A DNA stretch of 42,001 nucleotides, taken from assembly GCA_903892175.1 (NCBI GenBank), contig CAITHK010000083.1, positions 1 through 42,001 on the forward strand, written 5' to 3'. How positions within the stretch are numbered: position 1 is the stretch's first letter; each line of letters opens with the position of its first letter. Source of the DNA: an uncultured Burkholderiales bacterium (GTDB lineage Bacteria > Pseudomonadota > Gammaproteobacteria > Burkholderiales > Burkholderiaceae_C). The notes beneath the pieces are model-generated. The model did no database searches and was not told the DNA's origin. It was given only the letters and a program-made list of their open reading frames with translations. The translations under genes were made by a program, and so were the position numbers. Shown one piece after another: positions 27,372 through 37,594 of this stretch.

Positions 27372-28406
27372 ATGCCCATGCCTTTTGTATCTCCTGTGTC
27401 GAACCTCGCCCTCACGGTCTTGCCCTATGCCTTGTGGACCGCGCAAGAGGCACCGCCGACCGCCTGGACCCAAGCCTTGCAAGCCGTCCCTTTGCCCAAT
27501 TTGCTGGCTTGGGTGACTCAGTCGCAGCGCCGCGTGGAGGCCCAAACCTCGACCACGGGTGGCGCGCCCGCCCGCTTGGCTTTGCCGCATGAACAGATTC
27601 AGGCCCAAGCCTTGGGTTGGCAGGTGGCTGAGGGGTGCTTGCCTTGGGCGGCTTTGCGCGCGGCCGAGCTTGGGCTTGAAGCGCAAGAGCTTGCATCCGA
27701 TTCGCCCGCTGCTTGGGGCTTCATCAGTTTGTGTCACTGGCAGGTGAGCCATGGCCAAGTCACCTTGGGTGACCCGGCCCACTTGGCGCTCGATGACAGC
27801 GAGGATGAGCGCTTGTTCCATGCCATGCGTGGGTTTTTTGCCGAAGACGGATTGACTCTGTACCGGGATGTGCCTGGACGATGGTTGGTGCGCGGGACGT
27901 GCTTGGTGGATCTGCCTACAGCCTCGTTGGACCGGGTGATCGGGCGCAACATCGACCCGTGGTTGGTGGGCGGCGATGCGCCCAGTGGCGCGGCCAAGTT
28001 GCTGCGGCGTTTGCAAAACGAAATGCAAATGCTGCTCTACACCCATGCGGTCAATGAGCACCGCACCCTGAGCATCAATTCGTTTTGGTTGCATGGCACG
28101 GGTGCTTTGCCGCCAACCCATGTTTCCTCGCCTGGATCTGTCAATGTGGTCAGCAGCCTGCGTGACAGCGCGTTGCAGCAAGACCTGATGACTTGGCTCG
28201 CTGCTTGGCAGCGGATCGATGCCGATGTGCTGGGGCCTTTGCGCACTGCGGCCGCCCAAGGCCAGCCCCAGCGCCTGATTTTATGTGGCGAGCACGAGCA
28301 CCATGTGTACGACAGCACCCGGTCGAACACTTGGCAACGTCTGCGTCGCCACTTCAACCCCTTGCGCTTAGACGCCGTGTTGGCGGTGACCGCCCCGAAA
28401 GAATGA
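27372..28406 (+). CDS. Conserved protein annotated in Burkholderiales as phosphoglycerate-mutase-like
   Basis: NEMQMLLYTHAVNEHRTLSINSFWLHGTG and HWQVSHGQVTLGDP pattern; ATG at 27372 (MPMPFVSPVSNLALTVLPYALW). Function uncertain. Confidence 0.6.
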   Translation: MPMPFVSPVSNLALTVLPYALWTAQEAPPTAWTQALQAVPLPNLLAWVTQSQRRVEAQTSTTGGAPARLALPHEQIQAQALGWQVAEGCLPWAALRAAELGLEAQELASDSPAAWGFISLCHWQVSHGQVTLGDPAHLALDDSEDERLFHAMRGFFAEDGLTLYRDVPGRWLVRGTCLVDLPTASLDRVIGRNIDPWLVGGDAPSGAAKLLRRLQNEMQMLLYTHAVNEHRTLSINSFWLHGTGALPPTHVSSPGSVNVVSSLRDSALQQDLMTWLAAWQRIDADVLGPLRTAAAQGQPQRLILCGEHEHHVYDSTRSNTWQRLRRHFNPLRLDAVLAVTAPKE

Positions 28407-28410
28407 ACCC

Positions 28411-30138
28411 ATGCAATTGATCGAGCGTGATCGCCCGCCCCGCAGTGTGTGGGCTTTGGAGCAAGCGGGCCTGCACCCTTTGCTGGCGCAGTTGTACGCA
28501 GCCCGTGGCGTGAGCGATCCGCTCAGCATGGATGTGTCTCTGGCGCATTTGCTGCCGCCTGACGGGCTCAAAGGCATTGGCGCAGCGGCTGTGCTGCTGG
28601 CCGATGCCATGGCGGCTGACCAGCACCTGTGCATCGTGGCGGATTACGACTGCGATGGCGCCACCGCCTGCGCGGTGGCCCTGCGCGGTCTGCGCATGTT
28701 GGGCGCGCATCAGGTGTCTTACATCGTGCCCGACCGTGTGGTCGATGGCTATGGCCTGACCGCTGCGATTGCCCAACGCGTCAAAGCCAGTGGCGCTGAC
28801 GTGTTGATCACGGTGGACAACGGCATTGCCAGCGTGGAGGGTGTGGCCACCGCCAAGGCCTTGGGCCTGCAAGTGGTGGTGACCGACCACCACCTGCCCG
28901 CGGCAGAGTTGCCGCAAGCCGACGCCATCGTCAACCCCAACCAACCGGGCTGCAGCTTTGCCAGCAAATCTCTGGCCGGGGTGGGCGTGATGTTTTATGT
29001 GTTGTTGGCGCTGCGCGCAGAACTGCGTGCGCGTGGCCTGTTTACTGCAGACACTGCGGGCGCGCCGCTGGCGCAGCCCAAGCTCGACAGCCTGCTGCCC
29101 TTGGTGGCCTTGGGCACGGTGGCCGATGTGGTCAAGCTCGACGCCAACAACCGCCGTTTGGTGGCGCAAGGTTTGGCGCGGGTGCGCAAAGGCCATATGC
29201 CAGTGGGTATGACGGCCTTGTTTGTGGCAGCGGGCCGACAGAGTGCGCAATGCACCTCGCAAGACTTTGGTTTTGCCTTGGGGCCGCGCATCAACGCTGC
29301 CGGGCGCTTGTCGGACATGACCCTGGGCATTGAATGCCTGAGCACCGACGACACGGCTCGCGCCACCGAGCTGGCCACCCAGCTCGACCGCATCAACCGC
29401 GAGCGCCGTGACATCGAAGGCGACATGCGTGAACAAGCGCTGACTTTGGCGCAAGACATGTTCGACCCCGAGGAAGAACCCCCGTCGGCCTTGTGCGTGT
29501 TTGACCCCGACTTTCATGAAGGCGTGGTGGGCATCGTGGCCTCCAAGCTCAAAGACTTGCACCACCGGCCCACCTTTGTGTTTGCCCCCAGCCAAGCGAA
29601 CGGCAAAAGCCATGAGCTCAAGGGCTCGGGCCGTTCCATTCCAGGCTTTCATTTGCGCGATGCCCTGGACTTGGTAGTCAAGCGTCACCCCGGTGTGTTG
29701 CTGCGTTTCGGGGGCCATGCCATGGCCGCAGGCTGCACGCTGGACGAAGAACACTTGGCCATCTTTGAAGAAGCCTTGCAGCAGGTGGCCCAAGAGTGGC
29801 TCGATGCCGCCACCTTGCAACGCCGCCTGGACACCGACGGACCCTTGTTGCCCGAGTACTGCCGCCACGATGTGGCCAACACCCTGGCGCGTGAGGTGTG
29901 GGGCCAAGGTTTTGCGGCGCCCACCTTCAGCGAAGAAGTCGAGGTCTTGGGTCAGCGGCTGGTGGGCGAGAAACACTTGGCCTTGAAGTTGCGCCACCAA
30001 GGCCAACTGGTGGACGGCATATGGTTTGGCCGGGTTGACCCCTTGCCCTCTCTTGCCCATTTGGCTTTTCGCCTCGAAGCCGACGAGTGGCAAGGCAAAC
30101 AACGCGTGCGCTTTGTCGTTGAAGCCATGGCCGACTAA
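28411..30138 (+). CDS. recJ: Single-stranded-DNA-specific exonuclease RecJ
   Basis: VADYDCDGATACAVALRGL, VTDHHLP, LGPRINAAGRLSDM, RFGGHAMAAG (DHH/DHHA1). Confidence 0.95.
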   Translation: MQLIERDRPPRSVWALEQAGLHPLLAQLYAARGVSDPLSMDVSLAHLLPPDGLKGIGAAAVLLADAMAADQHLCIVADYDCDGATACAVALRGLRMLGAHQVSYIVPDRVVDGYGLTAAIAQRVKASGADVLITVDNGIASVEGVATAKALGLQVVVTDHHLPAAELPQADAIVNPNQPGCSFASKSLAGVGVMFYVLLALRAELRARGLFTADTAGAPLAQPKLDSLLPLVALGTVADVVKLDANNRRLVAQGLARVRKGHMPVGMTALFVAAGRQSAQCTSQDFGFALGPRINAAGRLSDMTLGIECLSTDDTARATELATQLDRINRERRDIEGDMREQALTLAQDMFDPEEEPPSALCVFDPDFHEGVVGIVASKLKDLHHRPTFVFAPSQANGKSHELKGSGRSIPGFHLRDALDLVVKRHPGVLLRFGGHAMAAGCTLDEEHLAIFEEALQQVAQEWLDAATLQRRLDTDGPLLPEYCRHDVANTLAREVWGQGFAAPTFSEEVEVLGQRLVGEKHLALKLRHQGQLVDGIWFGRVDPLPSLAHLAFRLEADEWQGKQRVRFVVEAMAD

Positions 30139-30159
30139 CCCCACAACACCAACACACCC

Positions 30160-30918
30160 ATGGCCACGCGCAAAAAAACAAGCCTTCCCGACGTGAATTT
30201 TTCCGAGTACGGACCGGTGCGCTATTTGCATCTGGGTACCGAATGGATTCAAGGCTCGATGCTGATCGACAAGCCCTTTGACATCGAGCTCGACTACGTG
30301 CAACGCATGATGGCCTGGTTGCTGTTTGTCGAGCCCGACCGTGTGGCCCAACTCCATGCCATGCAACTGGGCTTGGGGTCGGCGGCGTTGACCAAGTTTT
30401 GTCACAAGCACTTGCGCATGAAGACCACGGCCATCGAGCTCAACCCACAGGTCATTGCCGCTTGTCGTTTGTGGTTCAAACTGCCCGCCGACACGGCCAA
30501 GCTCAACGTGGTGTTGGGAGATGCCGCTGAGGTGGCCCAACACGCCCACTGGCAAGGCCAGATCGATGCCCTGCAGGTGGATTTGTACGACCACGAAGCC
30601 GCCTCGCCCGTACTCGACAGCGCTGAGTTCTATGCCGACTGCCGCCGCTTGTTAACCGATGAGGGCTGCATGACGGTGAACTTGTTTGGCCGCAGTTCCA
30701 GCTATGCGCAAAGTGTGGAAAAAATGGCCCAAGCCTTTGGCGTGGATGCATTGTGGGCCTTCAAACCCACCCGCGAAGGCAACACCATCGTGTTGGCCCA
30801 GCGCACGCCTAAGCCCGTGAAGCGGGCCGAGTTGATGGCGCGAGCTGAAGCCATCCAAGCCCGCTGGCCGCTGCCCGCGACCAAATGGTTGCGGGTGTTC
30901 AAACCCTTGAGCCCCTGA
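30160..30918 (+). CDS. Spermidine synthase-like / class I SAM-dependent protein
   Basis: MQLGLGSAALTKFCHKHLRMKTTAIELNPQVIAACRLWF...LQVDLYDHEAASPVLDSAEFYADCRRLL. Confidence 0.75.
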   Translation: MATRKKTSLPDVNFSEYGPVRYLHLGTEWIQGSMLIDKPFDIELDYVQRMMAWLLFVEPDRVAQLHAMQLGLGSAALTKFCHKHLRMKTTAIELNPQVIAACRLWFKLPADTAKLNVVLGDAAEVAQHAHWQGQIDALQVDLYDHEAASPVLDSAEFYADCRRLLTDEGCMTVNLFGRSSSYAQSVEKMAQAFGVDALWAFKPTREGNTIVLAQRTPKPVKRAELMARAEAIQARWPLPATKWLRVFKPLSP

Positions 30919-31049
30919 GCGCCAAGCTGCGCCGAATCAGGGTTTACCCGGTTTCCGGAGGCGACAGCACATAGGTGTAACCCACATCTGTTCTGGACAA
31001 GTCGACCCTCACAATTCGCGCCATGTTCGCTGTTCTTTGAGGAGAAGAA

Positions 31050-31535
31050 ATGATCAAAAGTCAAAAAGACTTTTTCTCCGGCCTGATGTTCACATTGGTC
31101 GGTGGTGGTTTTGCTTTGGGTGCCTTGAGTTACTCGGTGGGTACCGGTGCTCGCATGGGCCCGGGTTACTTTCCGTTGTTGTTGGGCATCGTGCTGGCCG
31201 TGTTGGGTGCTTTCATCATCTTTTATTCGCTGGTGGAGCATGCCGAAGACGGTGACAAGGTGGGCAAGTTCGCTTGGCGCCCCATCTTTTACATCTTGGG
31301 AGCCAACTTGGCGTTTGGTGTTTTGTTGGGCGGTCTGCCAAGCATTGGCCTTCCTGCCATGGGCTTGATCATGGCCATCTATGCGTTGGTCATCATCGCC
31401 AGCAAAGCGGGCGAAGAATTTGTCCTCAAAGATGTGTTGCTGCTTGCCACCATTTTGTCGGTTGGCAGTTACTTGGCGTTCATCGTTCTGCTGAAACTGC
31501 AGATGCCGGTGTGGCCTACCTTCATCACTGGTTGA
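31050..31535 (+). CDS. tctB: Tripartite tricarboxylate transporter TctB
   Basis: Small four-TM protein (DFFSGLMFTLVGGGFALGA...GTGARMGPGYFPLLLGIVLAVLG) immediately upstream of TctA. Confidence 0.9.
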   Translation: MIKSQKDFFSGLMFTLVGGGFALGALSYSVGTGARMGPGYFPLLLGIVLAVLGAFIIFYSLVEHAEDGDKVGKFAWRPIFYILGANLAFGVLLGGLPSIGLPAMGLIMAIYALVIIASKAGEEFVLKDVLLLATILSVGSYLAFIVLLKLQMPVWPTFITG

Positions 31536-31550
31536 GTCGGAGAATAAACA

Positions 31551-33062
31551 ATGGATTTGCTTTCAAACCTAGCTTTGGGTTTTGGCGTGGCCTTCACGCC
31601 CATCAACCTGCTGTACGCCTTGATCGGCTGTATCTTGGGTACCTTGATCGGTGTGTTGCCTGGCATCGGCCCAGTGGCCACCATCGCCATGTTGTTGCCC
31701 GCCACCTATGCGTTGCCCCCTGTGTCGGCGCTGATCATGTTGGCAGGTATTTACTACGGCGCGCAATACGGTGGTTCCACCACCGCGATTTTGGTCAACT
31801 TGCCCGGTGAGTCCTCATCGGTGGTGACCACCATCGACGGTTACCAAATGGCTCGCAAAGGCCGTGCGGGTCCCGCATTGGCTGCTGCTGGCTTGGGCTC
31901 GTTCTTCGCGGGCTCTGTGGGCACCTTGATCTTGGCCGCTTTTGCGCCGCCTTTGACCGAGTTGGCTTTCAAGTTCGGTCCTGCCGAGTACTATTCGCTC
32001 ATGATTTTGGGCTTGGTTGGCGCGGTGGTGTTGGCCTCGGGCTCTTTGCTCAAAGCCATTGCGATGATCGTGTTGGGTTTGCTGATGGGCCTGATTGGTA
32101 CCGACGTGAACTCTGGCGTGGCGCGTTTCAGCTTCGACATTCCTGAGTTGACCGACGGCGTGGGCTTTGTTGCCGTGGCCATGGGTGTGTTTGGTTACGG
32201 CGAGATCATCTCGAACCTGTCGCAACCCGAAGACGAGCGTGAGGTGTTCACCGCCAAGGTGGAAGGACTGTTCCCCACTAAGGAAGACTTCAAGAACATG
32301 ATTCCTGCGGTGCTGCGTGGCACGGCGCTGGGTTCTCTTCTGGGTGTGTTGCCCGGTGGCGGCGCGTTGTTGGCTGCGTTTGCGGCTTACACGATTGAAA
32401 AGAAAACCAAGCTGCGTCCTGGTGAAGTTCCTTTCGGTCAAGGCAACATCCGCGGTGTGGCAGCGCCTGAGTCGGCCAACAATGCCGGCGCACAAACCTC
32501 CTTCATTCCGTTGCTGACCTTGGGCATTCCACCCAACGCTGTGATGGCCTTGATGGTCGGTGCCATGACGATCCACAACATCCAGCCGGGTCCTCAGGTG
32601 ATGACCAGCAACCCTGAGTTGTTCTGGGGTTTGATCGCCTCAATGTGGATTGGTAACTTGATGCTGGTGATCTTGAACCTGCCCTTGATTGGCATGTGGA
32701 TCAAGCTGCTGTCTGTGCCTTACCGCTTTTTGTTCCCCGCCATTGTGCTGTTCTGCGCCATCGGTGTGTACTCGACCAACAACAACACCTTTGACATTTG
32801 GTTGGTGGCAGCCTTTGGCTTCATCGGCTACTTGTTTGTCAAGTTGGGTTGCGAGCCTGCACCTTTGTTGCTCGGGTTTATCTTGGGCCCAATGATGGAA
32901 GAGAACTTGCGTCGTGCGCTGTTGCTTTCACGCGGTGACTGGTCGGTGTTTGTAACCCGACCACTGTCGGGTGGCTTGTTGGGTGCTGCCCTGTTGCTGC
33001 TCATCATCGTGCTGCTGCCTTCGATCCGCTCCAAGCGCGAAGAAGCCTTCGTCGAAGAGTGA
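31551..33062 (+). CDS. tctA: Tripartite tricarboxylate transporter TctA
   Basis: GVLPGIGPVATIAMLLPATY, YGGSTTAILVNLPGESSSVVTTIDGYQMARKG, ESANNAGAQTSFIPLLTLGIPPNAVMALMVGAM. Confidence 0.95.
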   Translation: MDLLSNLALGFGVAFTPINLLYALIGCILGTLIGVLPGIGPVATIAMLLPATYALPPVSALIMLAGIYYGAQYGGSTTAILVNLPGESSSVVTTIDGYQMARKGRAGPALAAAGLGSFFAGSVGTLILAAFAPPLTELAFKFGPAEYYSLMILGLVGAVVLASGSLLKAIAMIVLGLLMGLIGTDVNSGVARFSFDIPELTDGVGFVAVAMGVFGYGEIISNLSQPEDEREVFTAKVEGLFPTKEDFKNMIPAVLRGTALGSLLGVLPGGGALLAAFAAYTIEKKTKLRPGEVPFGQGNIRGVAAPESANNAGAQTSFIPLLTLGIPPNAVMALMVGAMTIHNIQPGPQVMTSNPELFWGLIASMWIGNLMLVILNLPLIGMWIKLLSVPYRFLFPAIVLFCAIGVYSTNNNTFDIWLVAAFGFIGYLFVKLGCEPAPLLLGFILGPMMEENLRRALLLSRGDWSVFVTRPLSGGLLGAALLLLIIVLLPSIRSKREEAFVEE

Positions 33063-33089
33063 TCACAGGTGCTTGAACACCTGGTTTAG

Positions 33090-33114
33090 AAACGGCACCT
33101 TCGGGTGCCGTTTT
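33090..33114 (+). terminator. Intrinsic terminator downstream of tctA
   Basis: AAACGGCACC-TTCG-GGTGCCG-TTTT. Confidence 0.85.
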
Positions 33115-33130
33115 GCATAGGAATGAACCC

Positions 33131-34753
33131 ATGAACTTCAATTACAACAACCCTTACACCTCCACCCGATTGCCGGTCTTTGCCCGCAACGTGGTGTCGA
33201 CCTCTCACCCTTTAGCCGCTCAGGCAGGTTTGCGCATGCTCTGGCAAGGTGGCAATGCGGTCGATGCGGCCATTGCCGCAGCGGCCGCCATCACCTTGAC
33301 CGAGCCGGTGAGCAATGGCTTGGGCTCAGACGCGTTTTGTATTCTGTGGGATGGCAAAGAGATGCATGGCTTGAATGCCTCCGGTCGCGCCCCGCAGACC
33401 TGGACGCCTGAGTACTTCCAGCGCAAATATGGGGTGGACGCCAAAACGCCTCCCAAGCGTGGCTTTGACTCGGTCACGGTGCCTGGCGCCGTGGCCAGTT
33501 GGGTGGCGATGAGCGAGCGCTTTGGCAAGCTGCCCTTTGAAGACCTGCTGCAGCCCGCGATTGAGATTGCCGAGCGTGGTTACTTGCTGCCGGTGGTGGT
33601 GCAACAAAAGTGGGCCGCTGCCACGCCCGAGCTGCAAGGCTTGCCTGGCTTTGCCCAAAACTTTTTGCCTTGGGGCCGTGCGCCGCAGGTGGGCGAGTTG
33701 TTCAAGTTTCCCGCTGCAGCCAAAGGCCTGCGTGCCATTGCGCAAACCAAGGGTGCAGCTTTTTATGGCGGCGAGATTGCGCAAGCGATTGAAAAATTCG
33801 CCGCCGCCAACGGTGGCAGCATCACCGCCCGTGACTTTGCCGACTACAAAGCCGAATGGGTCACACCCATCGCGCAAAACTACCGTGGCTACACCTTGCA
33901 CGAGATTCCTCCCAATGGCCAAGGCATTGCGGCTTTGATCGCGCTGGGCATCTTGGAGCACTTTGACGTGGCCAGTTTGGCGGTGGACGGTGTGGACTCG
34001 CAGCATTTGCAAATCGAAGCCATCAAGCTCGCGTTTGCCGATGTGTACCGCTACGTGGCCGAGCCCAGCCAGATGGAGGTCACGCCGGCCCAAATGCTGG
34101 ACCCGGCGTATTTGAGGAGCCGCGCGCGTTTGATCGACATGAAAAAAGCGCAAGACTTTGGCGCTGGCAACCCGGTCAAAGGCGGCACCATTTACCTTAG
34201 CACCGCCGACGAAAACGGCATGATGGTCAGCTTCATTCAGAGCAACTACATGGGTTTTGGCTCGGGCTGTGTGGAGCCCAACTTTGGCATCAGCTTGCAA
34301 AACCGTGGCCACGGTTTCAGCCTGAACGCACAAGGCCTCAACCCTGCCAACTTGGTGGCGCCTGGCAAGCGGCCTTTCCACACCATCATCCCTGCCTTCT
34401 TGAGCAAAGACGGTCAACCGGTGATGAGCTATGGCGTGATGGGGGCCAACATGCAGCCGCAAGGCCACATGCAAACCTTGGTGCGCATGCTCGACTACGG
34501 ACAAAACCCCCAAGCCGCGTGTGACGCACCGCGCTGGCGCTACAACGCCGGGTTGGAGATCAACGTCGAGTCCAACCTGAACCCCGACACGGTGTCGGGG
34601 CTGCAGTCACGCGGTCACCGCGTGGATGTGATCAACGACAGCTACCAAGACTTTGGCGCCGGTCAGTTCATTTGGCGCGCCGGTGACCCCAAGGTCGAAG
34701 GTTATGTGGTGGCCAGCGACGCCCGTCGCGACGGGCTGGCCGCTGGTTTTTAA
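33131..34753 (+). CDS. Gamma-glutamyltransferase family protein (Ntn hydrolase), paralog 1
   Basis: STSHPLAAQAGLRMLWQGGNAVDAAIAAAAAITLTEPVSNGLGSDAF; DSVTVPGAVASW; GGTIYLSTADENGMMVSFIQSNYMGFGSG. ATG at 33131. Confidence 0.88.
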   Translation: MNFNYNNPYTSTRLPVFARNVVSTSHPLAAQAGLRMLWQGGNAVDAAIAAAAAITLTEPVSNGLGSDAFCILWDGKEMHGLNASGRAPQTWTPEYFQRKYGVDAKTPPKRGFDSVTVPGAVASWVAMSERFGKLPFEDLLQPAIEIAERGYLLPVVVQQKWAAATPELQGLPGFAQNFLPWGRAPQVGELFKFPAAAKGLRAIAQTKGAAFYGGEIAQAIEKFAAANGGSITARDFADYKAEWVTPIAQNYRGYTLHEIPPNGQGIAALIALGILEHFDVASLAVDGVDSQHLQIEAIKLAFADVYRYVAEPSQMEVTPAQMLDPAYLRSRARLIDMKKAQDFGAGNPVKGGTIYLSTADENGMMVSFIQSNYMGFGSGCVEPNFGISLQNRGHGFSLNAQGLNPANLVAPGKRPFHTIIPAFLSKDGQPVMSYGVMGANMQPQGHMQTLVRMLDYGQNPQAACDAPRWRYNAGLEINVESNLNPDTVSGLQSRGHRVDVINDSYQDFGAGQFIWRAGDPKVEGYVVASDARRDGLAAGF

Positions 34754-34765
34754 GCCTAGCTGTCC

Positions 34766-36595
34766 ATGACCCGTCGCCAACTTAGGGTCTGGATGGGGGT
34801 CTGGCTGTGGGCGGTGTGCACGCTGGGGCAAGCGCTGGAGTTGACCAGCTCCGCCACCACGCTTGACCCGCACAGCGCTGCGCCCTTGCAGCCCGAAATG
34901 GCCACGGGTTGGCGCGCTCAAATCGAAGTGGTGAGTCCACACTGGGCCGTGGTTGCGGCCCATCCTTTGGCCACCCAAGCGGGCTACGACATCTTGCAAG
35001 CGGGTGGATCGGCGCTGGACGCTGCAGTGGCAGTGCAAATGGTGCTGGGCTTGGTCGAACCTCAGTCCAGCGGGCTAGGCGGTGGTGCGCTGTTGCTGCA
35101 CAGCCAGGGCACCCAGGTGCAAGCCTTTGATGGCCGCGAGACCGCGCCTGCCGCTGCGCGCGAGAACTTGCTGCTCAACGCCCAAGGCCAGCCCTTGCCC
35201 TTTTTCCAAGCGGTGGTGGGTGGCCGTGCGGTGGGCACGCCAGGTGTGCTGCGCATGTTGGCCTTGGCGCACCAACAACACGGCCAATTGCCATGGGCCA
35301 GCTTGTTTGAGCCGGCCATCCGCTTAGCGACCCAGGGCTTTGCCATCAGCCCCAGGTTGTACGCGCAGCTCAAGGCCGATCCCTACTTGCGGCTGGACCC
35401 AACGGCACGGGCTTATTTTTACCAAGTCGATGGCCAGCCGCACCCGGTGGGACATCGCCTGCGCAACCCGCCTTTGGCCCAGTTGCTCACGCGCATTGCC
35501 CAAGAGGGTGTGTCGGCGTTTTACAGCGGTGAGGTGGCACAAGCCATGGTGGACAAGGTGCAGCACCACCCCAGCAACCCGGGCCACCTGAGTTTGGACG
35601 ACTTGGCGCACTACCAACCGGTGCTGCGAGAGCCCTTGTGCTTTGTGCAGGGGGTGGCACAGCGTCGCTACCGGATATGTGGCTTCCCACCGCCGAGTTC
35701 TGGCACGGTGGCGATTGGCCAACTGTTGGGGTTGTTGCAGTACACAGCCTGGGGCCATGAGCCCTTGCGCGACGGCCTGCCCACGCCGGAAGGGTTGCAC
35801 GACTACAGCGAGGCGTCGCGTTTGGTTTATGCCGACCGTGCGCAGTACGTGGGCGACCCCGCTTTTGTGTCGGCGCCCGGTGGCGATTGGCAGTGGTTGC
35901 TCAACCCAGATTACCTGCGCGAGCGATCGCGCCTGATCGGCCCCACACGCAGGCCGCAGGTCACGCATGGCACGCCGGTGCGCGCAGAGCTGAGCCAGTT
36001 TGCGCCCAGCCTGCCTCAGCCAGAGTACGGCACTTCGCACCTGAGCATCGTCGATGGCCAAGGCCACGCGGTGGCCATGACCACCACCATCGAGAGTGCT
36101 TTTGGGGCGCGCCAGATGGTGCATGGTTTTTTGCTCAACAACGAGCTCACCGACTTCAGCTTTGTGCCGCGCAACGCTCAAGGCCAAGCCGTGGCCAACC
36201 GGGTGGAGTCGGGCAAACGTCCGCGTTCATCCATGTCACCGCTGCTGGTGTTTGATCCAGACAGCGGTGAATTGCTGATGAGCCTGGGCAGCCCGGGGGG
36301 CGAGATGATCATTCACTTCACCACCAAGGTTTTGCTGGGCCTGTTGCAGTGGGGGCTCACGCCGCAGCAGGCCTTGGACTTGCCCAACTTTGGCAATGTG
36401 GGTGGCGCCATGGTGTTGGAGACCCAACGCTTCAGCGCAGCAAGCTTGGGGGCATTGCGCGCACGCGGCGGTGAGGTGCAAACGCGCGACCTCACCAGTG
36501 GCGCTGGCGTGTTGATGCGGCAGGTGCGAGACGGCCGCTTGGTGTGGGTAGGGGCCAGTGACCCGCGCCGAGAAGGCCTTGTGATGGGGCAGTGA
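34766..36595 (+). CDS. ggt: Gamma-glutamyltransferase, exported (signal peptide), paralog 2
   Basis: N-terminal signal; VVAAHPLATQAGYDILQAGGSALDAAVAVQMVLGLVEPQSSGLGGGALL; EYGTSHLSIVDGQGHAVAMTTTIESAFGA; SGKRPRSSMSPLLVFD. Confidence 0.92.
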   Translation: MTRRQLRVWMGVWLWAVCTLGQALELTSSATTLDPHSAAPLQPEMATGWRAQIEVVSPHWAVVAAHPLATQAGYDILQAGGSALDAAVAVQMVLGLVEPQSSGLGGGALLLHSQGTQVQAFDGRETAPAAARENLLLNAQGQPLPFFQAVVGGRAVGTPGVLRMLALAHQQHGQLPWASLFEPAIRLATQGFAISPRLYAQLKADPYLRLDPTARAYFYQVDGQPHPVGHRLRNPPLAQLLTRIAQEGVSAFYSGEVAQAMVDKVQHHPSNPGHLSLDDLAHYQPVLREPLCFVQGVAQRRYRICGFPPPSSGTVAIGQLLGLLQYTAWGHEPLRDGLPTPEGLHDYSEASRLVYADRAQYVGDPAFVSAPGGDWQWLLNPDYLRERSRLIGPTRRPQVTHGTPVRAELSQFAPSLPQPEYGTSHLSIVDGQGHAVAMTTTIESAFGARQMVHGFLLNNELTDFSFVPRNAQGQAVANRVESGKRPRSSMSPLLVFDPDSGELLMSLGSPGGEMIIHFTTKVLLGLLQWGLTPQQALDLPNFGNVGGAMVLETQRFSAASLGALRARGGEVQTRDLTSGAGVLMRQVRDGRLVWVGASDPRREGLVMGQ

Positions 36596-36600
36596 AGGGA

Positions 36601-37542
36601 TCAGGGCTCGGGCGCCGCCACAGCTTTGCGCTGGCCTTCGCGCCGGGCAATCCACACCGTGGACAGCAAGATCACCGAAGCACCGATCCAAGTGGTTTCG
36701 CTGGGCACTTCGGTGAAGACCCACCAGCCCATGAGCGAGGACCAGAGCAAATCCAAGAACCGCATCGACTGGGTGGCTGAAATGTCGGCCACATGCAAGG
36801 CACGTGTCATGCAGTAGTGGGCCACGGTGCCCAATACGCCAGCCGCCAAAAAGTTGGCCCATTGCCAAGCGCTCGGGTTTTGCCAGTGCAGCACCGCCAT
36901 GGGCAAACTGAAGATGGCTACCGTGATGGCTTGCCACAGCACGATGACGCCGGGGCTTTCGTAGCGGGTCAAGGCTTTGGTGATCAAGAACGAGGCGGCA
37001 AACACGGGCGCCGAAGACAGCATGATCAGGTGGTATACCCCGCCGTCACTGGAGAGATGGGGCAACAGCACCACCACCACGCCTACAAAGCCAAACAAGG
37101 CCGCCAGCCACCGGTCATGGCGCATGCGCTCGCCCAAGAACCAAGCCGCACCGATCATGATGAAGATGGGGCCGGTGAAGCTAATGGCCGTCATGTCGGC
37201 CATGGGGATGTGGGGCAAGGCGATGAACCAAAGCATCAGACCTGCCGTGTGAACTCCGCCGCGCCAAAACTGGCCTTTGATGTCACGGGGCCAGAAAGTC
37301 GCTGCACCCGCGCGCAACACGACAGGCAACAGTACAAAGAGCCCACAGAGATAGCGCAAAAATTGTGTTTCGAATGCATCGAGTTCGAGCGTCATCTTGC
37401 GTGAGATGACGTTGAGCATGGAAAACATCATGCCCCCCAGCACCATCCAAAGCATGCCTTGCAAGGCCACGGGCAGCTTGCCGGCTGCGCGGTGGGTGCG
37501 GCGGTGGGCCAGGTGCAAACGCCGTTTTAAAAATTGAATCAT
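36601..37542 (-). CDS. DMT (EamA) family transporter
   Basis: Multi-TM EamA pattern; ATG at 37542 (MIQFLKRRLHLAHRR...GMLWMVLGGMMFSMLNVISRKM). Confidence 0.85.
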   Translation of the reverse strand: MIQFLKRRLHLAHRRTHRAAGKLPVALQGMLWMVLGGMMFSMLNVISRKMTLELDAFETQFLRYLCGLFVLLPVVLRAGAATFWPRDIKGQFWRGGVHTAGLMLWFIALPHIPMADMTAISFTGPIFIMIGAAWFLGERMRHDRWLAALFGFVGVVVVLLPHLSSDGGVYHLIMLSSAPVFAASFLITKALTRYESPGVIVLWQAITVAIFSLPMAVLHWQNPSAWQWANFLAAGVLGTVAHYCMTRALHVADISATQSMRFLDLLWSSLMGWWVFTEVPSETTWIGASVILLSTVWIARREGQRKAVAAPEP

Positions 37543-37594
37543 GAAGAAAATGGGAATGGCGTGTTGGCTTGGAGGCCACAGACGCGGGTATCTG

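Noticed and set aside
28354-30594. 746-aa minus-strand ORF opposite recJ
   Set aside because: Fully antisense to a strongly recognisable RecJ; low-complexity His/Gln/Arg-rich translation typical of shadow ORFs in GC-rich DNA.
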